Part shown: one piece after another, positions 1 to 6,260 of the stretch
Numbering within the stretch: the first letter of the stretch is position 1
How the letters are laid out: every line of letters starts with the position of its first letter
NCBI GenBank assembly: GCA_016932295.1
Contig: JAFGDC010000153.1
Span: 1-12,294, forward strand
DNA length: 12,294 bases
DNA from: a candidate division CSSED10-310 bacterium
Lineage (GTDB): Bacteria; CSSED10-310; JAFGDC01
Direction of reading: 5' to 3'
Notes under the pieces: model-generated
The model's database searches: none
What the model was told of the DNA's origin: nothing
What the model saw: the letters and a program-made list of their open reading frames with translations, nothing else
Program-made: the position numbers and the translations under genes

Positions 1-227
1 ACCGGACGACCGCTGTTGTTCATGAATTCCTGCGGTTTGACAAGCACCACCGATTGCCCGGCCATCATTCCCGCCCACTGCAGGGCACCGCCGCCGGCGC
101 GCCAGCCGCCGCCGCGCATCATGCCGGCAAGGTGATCCATCATGCGAAAACCCAGATTGTGGCGCGTCTTCTCATATTCGACACCAGGGTTGCCCAAGCC
201 CGCGATCACCCATTGGACGGGGCTCAT
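1..227 (-). CDS. pth: Peptidyl-tRNA hydrolase, N-terminal part (runs off the window)
   Basis: Pth releases tRNA from peptidyl-tRNAs that drop off the ribosome; it is a cytoplasmic enzyme. The first 75 codons are present and the rest lies beyond base 1. The family signature GLGNPG is at residues 10-15, followed by Y18 and TRHN at 21-24. His23 corresponds to the catalytic histidine (His20 in E. coli). A second conserved block, KPQEFMNNSG, is at residues 64-73. The ATG at 227-225 is the only plausible start, because an in-frame stop lies eight codons upstream, and a GGGAG Shine-Dalgarno sits seven bases before it. The gene lies 55 bases downstream of the tRNA-Gln gene on the same strand. In many proteobacteria prs and rplY separate the two; here they are absent. 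The identification is secure even though the gene is partial. Confidence 0.95.
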   Translation of the reverse strand, partial: MSPVQWVIAGLGNPGVEYEKTRHNLGFRMMDHLAGMMRGGGWRAGGGALQWAGMMAGQSVVLVKPQEFMNNSGRP

Positions 228-282
228 GCCCGCACTCCCAAATCGACGTCATGAACACGCCACAATGAAGATGCAAATAAAA

Positions 283-354
283 CTGGGGCGGGAGGATTCG
301 AACCTCCGAATGCGGGATCCAAAATCCCGTGTCTTGCCGCTTGACGACGCCCCA
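283..354 (-). tRNA. tRNA-Gln (anticodon TTG)
   Basis: This is a complete 72-base cloverleaf read on the minus strand. The acceptor stem TGGGGCG pairs with CGCCCCA and the discriminator is G. The anticodon stem CGGGA/TCCCG carries the loop TTTTGGA, giving anticodon TTG for the glutamine codon CAA. The T arm is GGAGG-TTCGAAT-CCTCC. No 3' CCA is encoded: the bases after the discriminator are TTT, so CCA must be added by nucleotidyltransferase. The 5' end at 354 directly follows the ispE stop codon at 357-355. Both are on the same strand, so the tRNA is probably cut from the ispE mRNA by RNase P. Confidence 0.97.
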
Positions 355-1278
355 TTACAAAACTTCCTCAATCTTACTCCCGGAGCACGCATCTGTCACC
401 TCCATGATCCCTGTCCGCACTGTACAGGCCTTGCGGACCCAATGGAAATCATGGGACAGGCGCTCCCGGGCTTGCTCCGCTGCAACCGGATCGCCGAACA
501 ACCCAACGACGGTGGGACCACTGCCGGTCATCACCGCCGCCGTGGCACCGGCTTGAATCAGGGCGCGCCTGCAGGCGCCGATCTCGGGCCGCATCGCCGT
601 CGCGACGCCCTCCAGATCATTACCCAGGCTATCCGCCAGCAGCCCTGGATCGTGCCCTGGAAACAAATGCCGTATACTAGGCACGGCGCTGTAGGATGTC
701 AACCCCAAACCGACCGCCTCGCGGTGCCTCGCAAAGACCCCCGGGGTCGGCAGTTCGAAACCCGGATTGACCAGAACCAGCTTCATACCCGCCAGCGACG
801 GCAGCGGCTTGATCACCTCCCCGCGCCCGGTAATCAAGGCAGTGCCGCCCGTCAAGAAAAACGACACATCGCTGCCCAGCAGTGCAGCGCAGGCGGCCAG
901 TTCAGTACGATCCAGATGCAGCCGCCAGAATCGGTTCAGTCCGATCAACGCCGCCGCGGCGTCGGCACTGCCACCCCCCAGTCCGGCGGCGACCGGTATC
1001 GCCTTGAACAAACGGAGCCGGCAGCCGAGTCGGACATCGTACTTCTTCCGCAGGAGATGGGCAGCCCGTATCACCAGGTTCCGGCTGTCGCAGGGCAGTT
1101 CCGCGCCCGTGCAGTGGAGCACGAGAGCATCCGCGGGTTCGACGGTAAGATGGTCGAATACATCGACGGTTTGCATGACCGAGCAGATTTCGTGATAACC
1201 GTCCCGCCTCGCGGCGAGCAGCCGGAGGAGCAGATTGACCTTGGCGGGTGCGCGCAGCACCACCTTCCCGCCTTTCAT
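355..1278 (-). CDS. ispE: 4-diphosphocytidyl-2-C-methyl-D-erythritol kinase
   Basis: IspE is the GHMP-family kinase of the MEP pathway. It phosphorylates CDP-methylerythritol with ATP, in the cytoplasm, on the route to isopentenyl diphosphate. The 307-residue length is a little above the usual 280-300. Visible motifs are PAKVN at residues 11-15 with the active-site lysine K13, the glycine-rich ATP loop PVAAGLGGGSADAAAAL at 95-111, GSDVSFF at 135-141 with the catalytic aspartate D137, and the third GHMP motif TGSGPTV at 251-257. I chose the ATG at 1278, whose A is the last base of the lolB TGA stop (TGATG overlap), with a GGGAGGGAG ribosome site just upstream. This points to translational coupling with lolB. 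A TTG one codon earlier is possible but less likely. The stop codon abuts the tRNA-Gln gene. Confidence 0.96.
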   Translation of the reverse strand: MKGGKVVLRAPAKVNLLLRLLAARRDGYHEICSVMQTVDVFDHLTVEPADALVLHCTGAELPCDSRNLVIRAAHLLRKKYDVRLGCRLRLFKAIPVAAGLGGGSADAAAALIGLNRFWRLHLDRTELAACAALLGSDVSFFLTGGTALITGRGEVIKPLPSLAGMKLVLVNPGFELPTPGVFARHREAVGLGLTSYSAVPSIRHLFPGHDPGLLADSLGNDLEGVATAMRPEIGACRRALIQAGATAAVMTGSGPTVVGLFGDPVAAEQARERLSHDFHWVRKACTVRTGIMEVTDACSGSKIEEVL

Positions 1279-2051
1279 CAACTCCCTCCCAGCGCCTCCT
1301 GCAGCCGCCGCACCAAGTCCCGCCAGTTGACCGCATCAAGACTCACCCGCTGGGAGAAACGGATCGCTATGGGTTCATCGATGAGATATGTCTCTTGCGC
1401 CTGGACGGCGGTTTCAATGTTCAGACCACCGGTAGCGACGGACAGTTGGGAAGGCAACAGACGGCCTCCGACAAGGACTGTCTCCTCGCATTTCACCACC
1501 ACTCGATCATTCCCGTATCGACGCTCGACCAGCGTGCCGTCGATGCGCCTGGTAACCACCTCTTCACCGCCGCCGTAGCACGCGTGGAATTCACCCGCGC
1601 CGTTGGAGCCGATTTCTGCCACTCCGGGCGGGTCGATGTCAAGCATCAGACGCACCAGGTCAACGGGAGCCAGGTCCAGCGGAGGAATCCGCGCTCCCTC
1701 CGGAGGCAGGTTCGTAAGCAATCCACGTCCCGCTCCGAGATCGACCGCCGCCAGACGTTCACCATCGGAAATCAAGGAAAACAATGGGTTGAGCAGCGGA
1801 TCCAACCAGACAACCTGGAACCGGTCCGGAGGTTCTATCCGGAACATGGCGCGAAGCTTCCTCGCCGACGCCGCCCTGGGAAGACGGATGGACATCCTGC
1901 CTTTCAATCCGCTGCCGGTGGGAACCACCGGAGCCCGATAGCCAGCCGTAGCGAGCGGTTCGAAGGGAAGAGAACGCCGTATCCGGCACCCCATGACGCC
2001 TGCCACGAGCAACAGCAGCAGCACGGGCAGCCTACGGGGCCGTAAGATCAT
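1278..2051 (-). CDS. LolB-like outer-membrane lipoprotein
   Basis: The protein has 257 residues. It starts with a lipoprotein signal: MILRPRR, a leucine-rich core, then a lipobox ending VMGC with the lipidated Cys22. Arg follows the cysteine rather than Asp, which fits outer-membrane sorting. The mature part opens with GLKGRMSIRLP, as in LolB-like beta-barrel half-pipe proteins, and carries FRIEPPDRFQVVWLDP and later strand-like stretches. LolB receives lipoproteins from LolA and inserts them into the outer membrane. The assignment leans on position (TPR protein, this gene, ispE), which matches the Pseudomonas TPR-lolB-ispE order; the sequence is divergent and longer than E. coli LolB (207 residues). 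It could instead belong to a related lipoprotein family such as DUF4292. The start codon lies inside the TPR gene, a 20-base overlap, and the stop overlaps the ispE start by one base. Confidence 0.68.
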   Translation of the reverse strand: MILRPRRLPVLLLLLVAGVMGCRIRRSLPFEPLATAGYRAPVVPTGSGLKGRMSIRLPRAASARKLRAMFRIEPPDRFQVVWLDPLLNPLFSLISDGERLAAVDLGAGRGLLTNLPPEGARIPPLDLAPVDLVRLMLDIDPPGVAEIGSNGAGEFHACYGGGEEVVTRRIDGTLVERRYGNDRVVVKCEETVLVGGRLLPSQLSVATGGLNIETAVQAQETYLIDEPIAIRFSQRVSLDAVNWRDLVRRLQEALGGS

Positions 2052-3762
2052 ATCCTGCCTGCCGCAGTCGCCGACGCGCATCCTCGGAGTCGTGGGTCGC
2101 CGCCAGTTCACGCCAGATGGCGACCGCCGAATCGATTCGGCCCAGTTCAAAGTATGCTTCCGCCAGATGCCCGAGCACCACCGGATCGTCACCCAACACA
2201 TTGACGGCTCGTTCGAGTTCAACGACAGACTCTTCAAATCGACCAGATCGGAATAGTATCCAACCATGACTGTCAATGTAAGCGCCATTGTCCGGCTCGA
2301 CCGCCAGCGCACGACGTACCAACTTCAACGCTCTTTTCAGGTCACGATTCTCTTCGGCCAGCAGATATCCGACATAATTGTTGGCCTGGGCATTGTCAGG
2401 CTCCAGCCGCAGAACCTCTTCCATCAAGGGCAGGGCTTCGGAACTGCGGTCGATACGTTCCAGGTGAAAGGCCTGATCAATCCGCAATTCAACGGAACGC
2501 GGATACTCGACCAGACCCCGGCGGTACAAAGCAAGAGCCTCTTCCTGGCGCTCCATAAGAGACAGGCAGTGCGCCTCGACCCGGATCGGCACCGGTGATC
2601 GAGGCATCGATGCCAATCGCTCCCGCAATACGCGCAGCGCCTCGTCGTCGCCACCAACGGTTCGGTTCACCTCGAACCATGCCACATAGTAGTTGACATC
2701 CGCCGGATTCTTCTCCATGAGACGTTCATAGACCCCGGCTGCTTCCCGCCATCGTTCCAAGCGCTCCAGACAATACGCGATCCACAAGTCGGTCTGCTCC
2801 TCCTGTTTGATATCCGCCAGAGCCTGGAAATGCAGCAGCGCCTGCTCCCATCGCTCCGCCGCCGCCTCCAACCGCCCCAGCTTCAAGAGCGCAGGCTCCT
2901 TGTAGTAACGGTTGCTCAGCAATGGACGCCACAGTTCCCTGGCGCGATCCAATTCGCCGATCAGGAAATAGTAAGAACCAAGCCGGAAGCGCACCTCCGG
3001 CGAGCCGGGACGGTTCTGAAGAAACTCCAAGAACAGCGCCTCCAGTTCATCGAACCGAAACTGACTGCTAAACAGGTCCGATAATTGCAGAACGGTGGCT
3101 TCGTTGTTCGGATCGAGCGCATGGGCGCGGCGCAAGGCATCCTCAGCGCCCTTGAGATCCGACTTTTGCAGGCGGATACTGCCCAGCAGGAAGTAGGTTT
3201 CCGCGTTGGCCGGATTGATTTCCATGGCTGACTCCAGTTGCACTGAAGCCTCGTCGAGATGCTCCTGAGCGGCATACAGCCTGGCCAGGTCCAAACGGTA
3301 CCTGTCATCATCCGGTCGTAATGCAACCAGTTTCAATCCAACCTGGATGGCCTGCACTGTATTTCCCATGGCAACATACACCTGCTGCGCCAGTTGAACC
3401 GCATCCGGAAAATCCGGGTCCAAGGCCATCGCGCGCCGGATATGTGCAAGAGCGCGCTCGAACCAATCATGCCGCCCAGATTCGTCAACTCCCATGGCAT
3501 TCTGGAACTCCAAATCCGCCAGCGACCACCATAAAAAGGCGGAGTCAGGATCATGCTCGGTGGCGGCGGCACGCAGTTCCAGTGCCCGCGACAGGTCGCC
3601 AGCCAGTTGATAATGATAAGACCTGGCATACAATCCCAGCGCCGTGGCGGGATCTCCCAGTACAGGGGTCACCGGAGGCGGCGTTTGATGGGTCATCATG
3701 CACCCCGTGAACATGACACCGGCGAGCATGGTAAATAACAAGAAATAAATCATATTTTTCAA
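2032..3762 (-). CDS. TPR-repeat lipoprotein
   Basis: The protein has about 576 residues, nearly all made of tetratricopeptide repeats. Typical units include ALDPDFPDAVQLAQQVYVAMG, EINPANAETYFLLGSIRLQKSDLKGAEDALRRA, LEPDNAQANNYVGYLLAEENRDLKRALKLV and VEPDNGAYIDSHGWILFRSGRFEESVVELERAV. The last two resemble the conserved C-terminal repeats of the TPR protein encoded beside lolB in Pseudomonas. The N-terminus is MKNMIYFLLF followed by a hydrophobic core and FTGC, a probable lipobox with Cys21, so the protein is likely anchored in the outer membrane facing the periplasm as a protein-binding scaffold. The partner is unknown. I chose TTG at 3762: an AGGAGG site at 3780-3775 precedes it by about 12 bases. 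An upstream in-frame GTG at 3783 lies almost on the predicted transcription start and would put the ribosome site inside the gene. ATG at 3753 is the alternative. Confidence 0.88.
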   Translation of the reverse strand: MKNMIYFLLFTMLAGVMFTGCMMTHQTPPPVTPVLGDPATALGLYARSYHYQLAGDLSRALELRAAATEHDPDSAFLWWSLADLEFQNAMGVDESGRHDWFERALAHIRRAMALDPDFPDAVQLAQQVYVAMGNTVQAIQVGLKLVALRPDDDRYRLDLARLYAAQEHLDEASVQLESAMEINPANAETYFLLGSIRLQKSDLKGAEDALRRAHALDPNNEATVLQLSDLFSSQFRFDELEALFLEFLQNRPGSPEVRFRLGSYYFLIGELDRARELWRPLLSNRYYKEPALLKLGRLEAAAERWEQALLHFQALADIKQEEQTDLWIAYCLERLERWREAAGVYERLMEKNPADVNYYVAWFEVNRTVGGDDEALRVLRERLASMPRSPVPIRVEAHCLSLMERQEEALALYRRGLVEYPRSVELRIDQAFHLERIDRSSEALPLMEEVLRLEPDNAQANNYVGYLLAEENRDLKRALKLVRRALAVEPDNGAYIDSHGWILFRSGRFEESVVELERAVNVLGDDPVVLGHLAEAYFELGRIDSAVAIWRELAATHDSEDARRRLRQAGYDLTAP

Positions 3763-3774
3763 TTTCTTACGATC

Positions 3775-3780
3775 CCTCCT
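3775..3780 (-). promoter_or_regulatory. Shine-Dalgarno of the TPR lipoprotein gene
   Basis: This is a perfect AGGAGG on the minus strand. It is 12 bases before TTG (3762) and 21 before ATG (3753). It argues against the longer GTG start at 3783, which would place this site within the coding sequence. Confidence 0.75.
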
Positions 3781-3791
3781 CACAAGCTGTC

Positions 3792-3820
3792 ATTATAGGT
3801 GTGGATAAGCCGCCTGTCAA
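3792..3820 (-). promoter_or_regulatory. Consensus sigma-70 promoter for the TPR-lolB-ispE-tRNA-Gln-pth operon
   Basis: On the minus strand the -35 box TTGACA (3820-3815) and the -10 box TATAAT (3797-3792) both match consensus at all six bases and are separated by exactly 17 bases. Transcription should start near 3786-3784, giving a leader of about 22 bases that contains the AGGAGG site. Such a perfect promoter suggests strong constitutive expression unless an operator holds it down. A 10-base direct repeat overlaps the -35 region. Confidence 0.87.
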
Positions 3821-3836
3821 AGACCGAAGCCGCCTG
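3807..3836. repeat. Two 10-base direct repeats overlapping the promoter
   Basis: AAGCCGCCTG occurs at 3807-3816 and again at 3827-3836, exactly 20 bases apart or about two helical turns. The first copy covers part of the spacer and the start of the -35 box; the second lies just upstream of the -35 box. The spacing would suit a dimeric DNA-binding protein on one face of the helix, so this is a possible operator. It could also be chance or a small duplication. Confidence 0.5.
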
Positions 3837-3927
3837 ACGCCGGACCACGAACGGCTGACGGCACATCGACCGGCAAAGAACAGGATGCGCCCGTCACACT
3901 ATCACGGCGGCGAGGTCACCGACGGAA

Positions 3928-3971
3928 CCGAGTCCTTCTCCTTTCGTTTCGATATAAGGATTCCGACTCGG
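3928..3971. repeat. Inverted repeat / hairpin
   Basis: CCGAGTC (3928-3934) pairs perfectly with GACTCGG (3965-3971). Inside it, CCTT can pair with AAGG, leaving an asymmetric bulge. The right arm also overlaps a direct repeat of GGATTC at 3958-3963 and 3970-3975. No T-run follows on either side, so it does not look like a terminator. Confidence 0.5.
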
Positions 3972-4143
3972 ATTCTGTCTGCCGGTGGTAGTGCCGGGGG
4001 GCGCGATCGCAATGAAGTCGTACCCCGAATCTTGTAATGTTCGTCGTAGTGCGTTGGCTTTCAATCTTCCACAGCGGCCACGGAAACATAGGATGCACTG
4101 CTGGCGTTACTCGAACATGACAAGACGCGGTGAGTAGACAGGA

Positions 4144-4286
4144 GGTGGCGTCCTTATGAGGGAGTAAACCGACGGCCTTGGAGTGCCGGGGTAACCCACT
4201 GGACTGACCAAACGCGCCATGGGCATGGCCTGACTGGTCCTTCTCTACACCCCCGCCATACCAGTGGCGTTGATTAAGACACCACT
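4144..4286. other. Candidate structured RNA: nested stems
   Basis: Four stems nest inside one another. GGTGG (4144-4148) pairs with CCACT (4282-4286) with one G-U pair. CCACTGG (4196-4202) pairs perfectly with CCAGTGG (4261-4267). GACCA (4206-4210) pairs with TGGTC (4235-4239). GCCAT (4216-4220) pairs with ATGGC (4225-4229) around a GGGC loop. CGGC (4172-4175) and GCCG (4185-4188) can form a side hairpin. It does not match tmRNA, RNase P RNA, 6S, SRP RNA or a riboswitch known to me. The strand cannot be decided, because the stems are nearly symmetrical. Confidence 0.4.
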
Positions 4287-4330
4287 GAAGGCACACGAAG
4301 GCGCTTCTCGTCAGACAACCTCGCCTCTCT

Positions 4331-4346
4331 CCTGAGCCACCTCAGG
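4331..4346. repeat. Small perfect hairpin
   Basis: CCTGAG (4331-4336) and CTCAGG (4341-4346) form a 6-base-pair stem with a CCAC loop. It lies upstream of the plus-strand promoter. There is no T-run, so a terminator role is not supported. Confidence 0.4.
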
Positions 4347-4387
4347 CGTCTATCGAAACCAAAGTCCTTCTCACTCCGGCCTTGAAA

Positions 4388-4417
4388 TTGACAGGACCGC
4401 AGCGAATAATCAATAAT
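4388..4417 (+). promoter_or_regulatory. Probable sigma-70 promoter of the plus-strand gene cluster
   Basis: TTGACA at 4388-4393 matches the -35 consensus fully. An 18-base spacer leads to AATAAT at 4412-4417, five of six matches to TATAAT, in an AT-rich stretch that stands out from the surrounding GC-rich DNA. The first gene starts at 4451, which leaves a short leader. Confidence 0.58.
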
Positions 4418-4436
4418 ATAAGGCTTGGCTGATGGA

Positions 4437-4442
4437 AAGGAG
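4437..4442 (+). promoter_or_regulatory. Shine-Dalgarno that sets a GTG start at 4451
   Basis: AAGGAG is followed by 8 bases and then GTG at 4451. An earlier GTG at 4442 overlaps the site itself and is therefore unlikely to be the start. Confidence 0.7.
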
Positions 4443-4450
4443 TGTCGACA

Positions 4451-4762
4451 GTGCAGAGCCCCCTGATCCGAGCGGCATTATTCACATGGTTCATCGCGAT
4501 TCTTGTGTATTTCATCAAGGAACAAGGTTACATCTCGAACGCCAAGGTACCTGAATACATCGCCCTCGCCGGCGTTGGGATGGTGCTTCTGGCAGTGATT
4601 TCATGGTTATACACCATTCTTATTTCAATGAAACAACGCAGCGGCAAGAATCGATGCATCCGCTGCGGCAAGCGTGTCGAACATGGCATGATCTATTGTT
4701 CGAAGCATCTTCGCGAAGCCAAGGACGAGGCCGCTGAGAAGCAGCGGGAACGATTCCTTTGA
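4451..4762 (+). CDS. Small membrane protein with C-terminal zinc-ribbon-like motif, function unknown
   Basis: I do not recognise this 103-residue protein. It has two hydrophobic segments, about residues 5-22 (LIRAALFTWFIAILVYFI) and 37-58 (IALAGVGMVLLAVISWLY and following), so it is probably an inner-membrane hairpin. The tail is basic and cytoplasmic by the positive-inside rule. It contains C69, C72, C83 and H86 in a CxxC-x10-CxxH arrangement that could bind zinc, followed by a charged helix (HLREAKDEAAEKQRERF). It starts with GTG, placed by the AAGGAG site at 4437-4442. It is the first gene after the predicted promoter and lies 31 bases before the aldehyde dehydrogenase, so the two are probably co-transcribed. 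The charged helical tail and zinc motif suggest protein or nucleic-acid contact, but this is inference. Confidence 0.75.
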   Translation: MQSPLIRAALFTWFIAILVYFIKEQGYISNAKVPEYIALAGVGMVLLAVISWLYTILISMKQRSGKNRCIRCGKRVEHGMIYCSKHLREAKDEAAEKQRERFL

Positions 4763-4783
4763 GCCGAGGGTAATGGTTTTTCT

Positions 4784-4788
4784 GGAGG
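4784..4788 (+). promoter_or_regulatory. Shine-Dalgarno of the aldehyde dehydrogenase
   Basis: GGAGG stands five bases before ATG 4794 and supports that start over the in-frame ATG at 4773, whose nearest purine run is only two bases away. Confidence 0.72.
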
Positions 4789-4793
4789 TTGAC

Positions 4794-6260
4794 ATGTTGG
4801 CGGACAGTGATCTGAGGTCCGTTCAGGAAGCCCGTACACTGTTGAGGGCGGCAGATGAGGCGCAGCGCGTGCTGGCGGCCATGCCGGTGGACCAAATCGA
4901 CCGGATCGTGGGCGCAATGGCGGCGGCGGGAAGAAAGGAAGCCATCCGGCTGGCGGAAATGGCGGTGGCGGAAACCACCTACGGCAAGGTGCAGGACAAG
5001 GTGACCAAGAACATCGTCGGAACCGAGGAAATGTATAAATTTATCGGTCCGATGAAGGTATTGGGAATCCTGAACGAGGACCGCCGCAACCGAATCATCG
5101 AGATCGGAGCACCGATGGGTGTGGTGGTTGGGATAATCCCCTGCACCAATCCTACCTCCACGGTGTTCTACAAGTCGCTGATCAGCGTGAAAGCGGGAAA
5201 CGCAGTGGTGTTCAGCCCCCATCCCGCCGCCAAAAACTGCATCATCGAGGCAACCCGCATTGTCGCCGATGCCGCCGTGGCGGCCGGCGCTCCCGAGGGG
5301 TTGATCGCCTGCCTGACCATGCCGAGCAAGGAAGGCACCAACGAACTGATGAGCAACAATCTGTGCTCAGTGATTCTGGCCACCGGCGGCACCGGGTTGG
5401 TGAAAGCCGCATACAGTTCGGGGAAACCCGCTTTCGGGGTTGGACCCGGCAATGTCCCGGTTTTCATCGAGCGAACCGCCGACATCCCGACCGCCGTCAC
5501 CAATATCATAACGAGCAAGACCTTCGATTACGGCACCATCTGTTCTTCCGAACAGGCGGTGGTGACGGAACGAGTGAGCCAGCGCTTGGTGAAGGCGGAA
5601 TTCACCCGGAATCATGGATTCTTTTTGAACGACGGGCAAATCGCGGCAGTGTCCAGGGTACTGGTCCAGCCCAACGGTGCCATCAACGCCCGGCTGGTCG
5701 GCCATTCCGCTCACGCCATCGCGGAGGCGGCCGGTGTCAGCGTGCCCGATGATACCACGGTGCTGCTGGCCGAACTGGACGGTATCGGCGCCCAGTATCC
5801 ACTGTCATGCGAGAAGCTCTCCCCCGTTCTGGCCTTCTATACGGTTGAGGACTGGCGGGAAGCATGCGACACCTGCATGAAACTGCTTTATTTCGGCGGC
5901 GTGGGCCACACGATCTCGATTCATTCCAACAACGATCAAATCGTACGCGAATTCGGCCTTAAAAAACCCATCGCCCGACTGATCGTAAACGCCCCATCCA
6001 CCCAGGGCGCCATCGGGGTCGCCAGCGGTCTTCCCCTGTCCTTCACGCTGGGCTGCGGCACATGGGGCGGCAACATCACCTCGGATAATGTCACCGCCAC
6101 GCACCTGACCAACCGCAAGCGCATCGCCTATGGCCTGTCGAGCCCGGCCATGGGCACAGGCGGGACCCAAAACGGCGGAGCCGGGGTGGAAGCTGACAGG
6201 CAGGAAGCGGACCTCGTCGACGATATCGTCCGGCGGATACTCTCCGAATACCGGCAATGA
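4794..6260 (+). CDS. CoA-acylating aldehyde dehydrogenase (EutE/PduP/SauS-like)
   Basis: This 488-residue enzyme belongs to the acylating branch of the aldehyde dehydrogenase superfamily, which turns an aldehyde plus CoA and NAD(P)+ into acyl-CoA, or the reverse. Evidence includes ETTYGKVQDKVTKN at 60-73, IPCTNPTSTVFYKSL at 115-129, the cofactor segment VILATGGTGLVKAAYSSGKP at 193-212, GVGPGNVPVFI at 215-225, the catalytic cysteine C250 within FDYGTICSSEQAV, FGGVGHTISIHS at 367-378, and TLGCGTWGGNITSDNV at 418-433. These motifs fit acetaldehyde, propionaldehyde or sulfoacetaldehyde dehydrogenases; the substrate cannot be told. The C-terminus is unusual: a glycine-rich linker (about 454-464) and then an amphipathic helix, LVDDIVRRILSEYRQ. 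That layout resembles the encapsulation peptides of microcompartment enzymes, but no shell gene is nearby. Its stop overlaps the next start (ATGA). Confidence 0.9.
   Translation: MLADSDLRSVQEARTLLRAADEAQRVLAAMPVDQIDRIVGAMAAAGRKEAIRLAEMAVAETTYGKVQDKVTKNIVGTEEMYKFIGPMKVLGILNEDRRNRIIEIGAPMGVVVGIIPCTNPTSTVFYKSLISVKAGNAVVFSPHPAAKNCIIEATRIVADAAVAAGAPEGLIACLTMPSKEGTNELMSNNLCSVILATGGTGLVKAAYSSGKPAFGVGPGNVPVFIERTADIPTAVTNIITSKTFDYGTICSSEQAVVTERVSQRLVKAEFTRNHGFFLNDGQIAAVSRVLVQPNGAINARLVGHSAHAIAEAAGVSVPDDTTVLLAELDGIGAQYPLSCEKLSPVLAFYTVEDWREACDTCMKLLYFGGVGHTISIHSNNDQIVREFGLKKPIARLIVNAPSTQGAIGVASGLPLSFTLGCGTWGGNITSDNVTATHLTNRKRIAYGLSSPAMGTGGTQNGGAGVEADRQEADLVDDIVRRILSEYRQ

Larger units (their letters stand above)
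3837..4387. other. Gene-free intergenic region rich in inverted repeats
   Basis: About 550 bases separate the divergent promoters. I see no coding sequence with a start, ribosome site and recognisable protein. A 126-codon open frame on the minus strand (3916-4296) has an odd composition, rich in Cys, His, Trp and Arg, and no domain. The region holds a stem at 3928-3971, a nested stem set at 4144-4286 and a short hairpin at 4331-4346. It may encode a structured RNA or be the remains of a mobile element; neither is proven. Confidence 0.6.

Noticed and set aside
142..1578. Long open frames on the plus strand opposite ispE and lolB
   Set aside because: They are shadows of high-GC genes on the minus strand. 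They cross the tRNA, have biased low-complexity composition and show no domain; ispE motifs are clear on the other strand.
3781..3783. GTG as the start of the TPR gene
   Set aside because: It lies within about three bases of the predicted transcription start and upstream of the AGGAGG site.
4003..4010. GCGATCGC octamer, as in cyanobacterial HIP1
   Set aside because: A single occurrence in GC-rich DNA; the gene content does not suggest cyanobacteria.
3916..4296. 126-codon open frame on the minus strand in the intergenic region
   Set aside because: It covers the nested-stem region, is rich in Cys, His, Trp and Arg, and shows no domain or good ribosome site. More likely non-coding.
5363..5752. 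Overlapping plus-strand frame within the aldehyde dehydrogenase
   Set aside because: Out-of-frame shadow with Arg/Gly-rich composition and no ribosome site.
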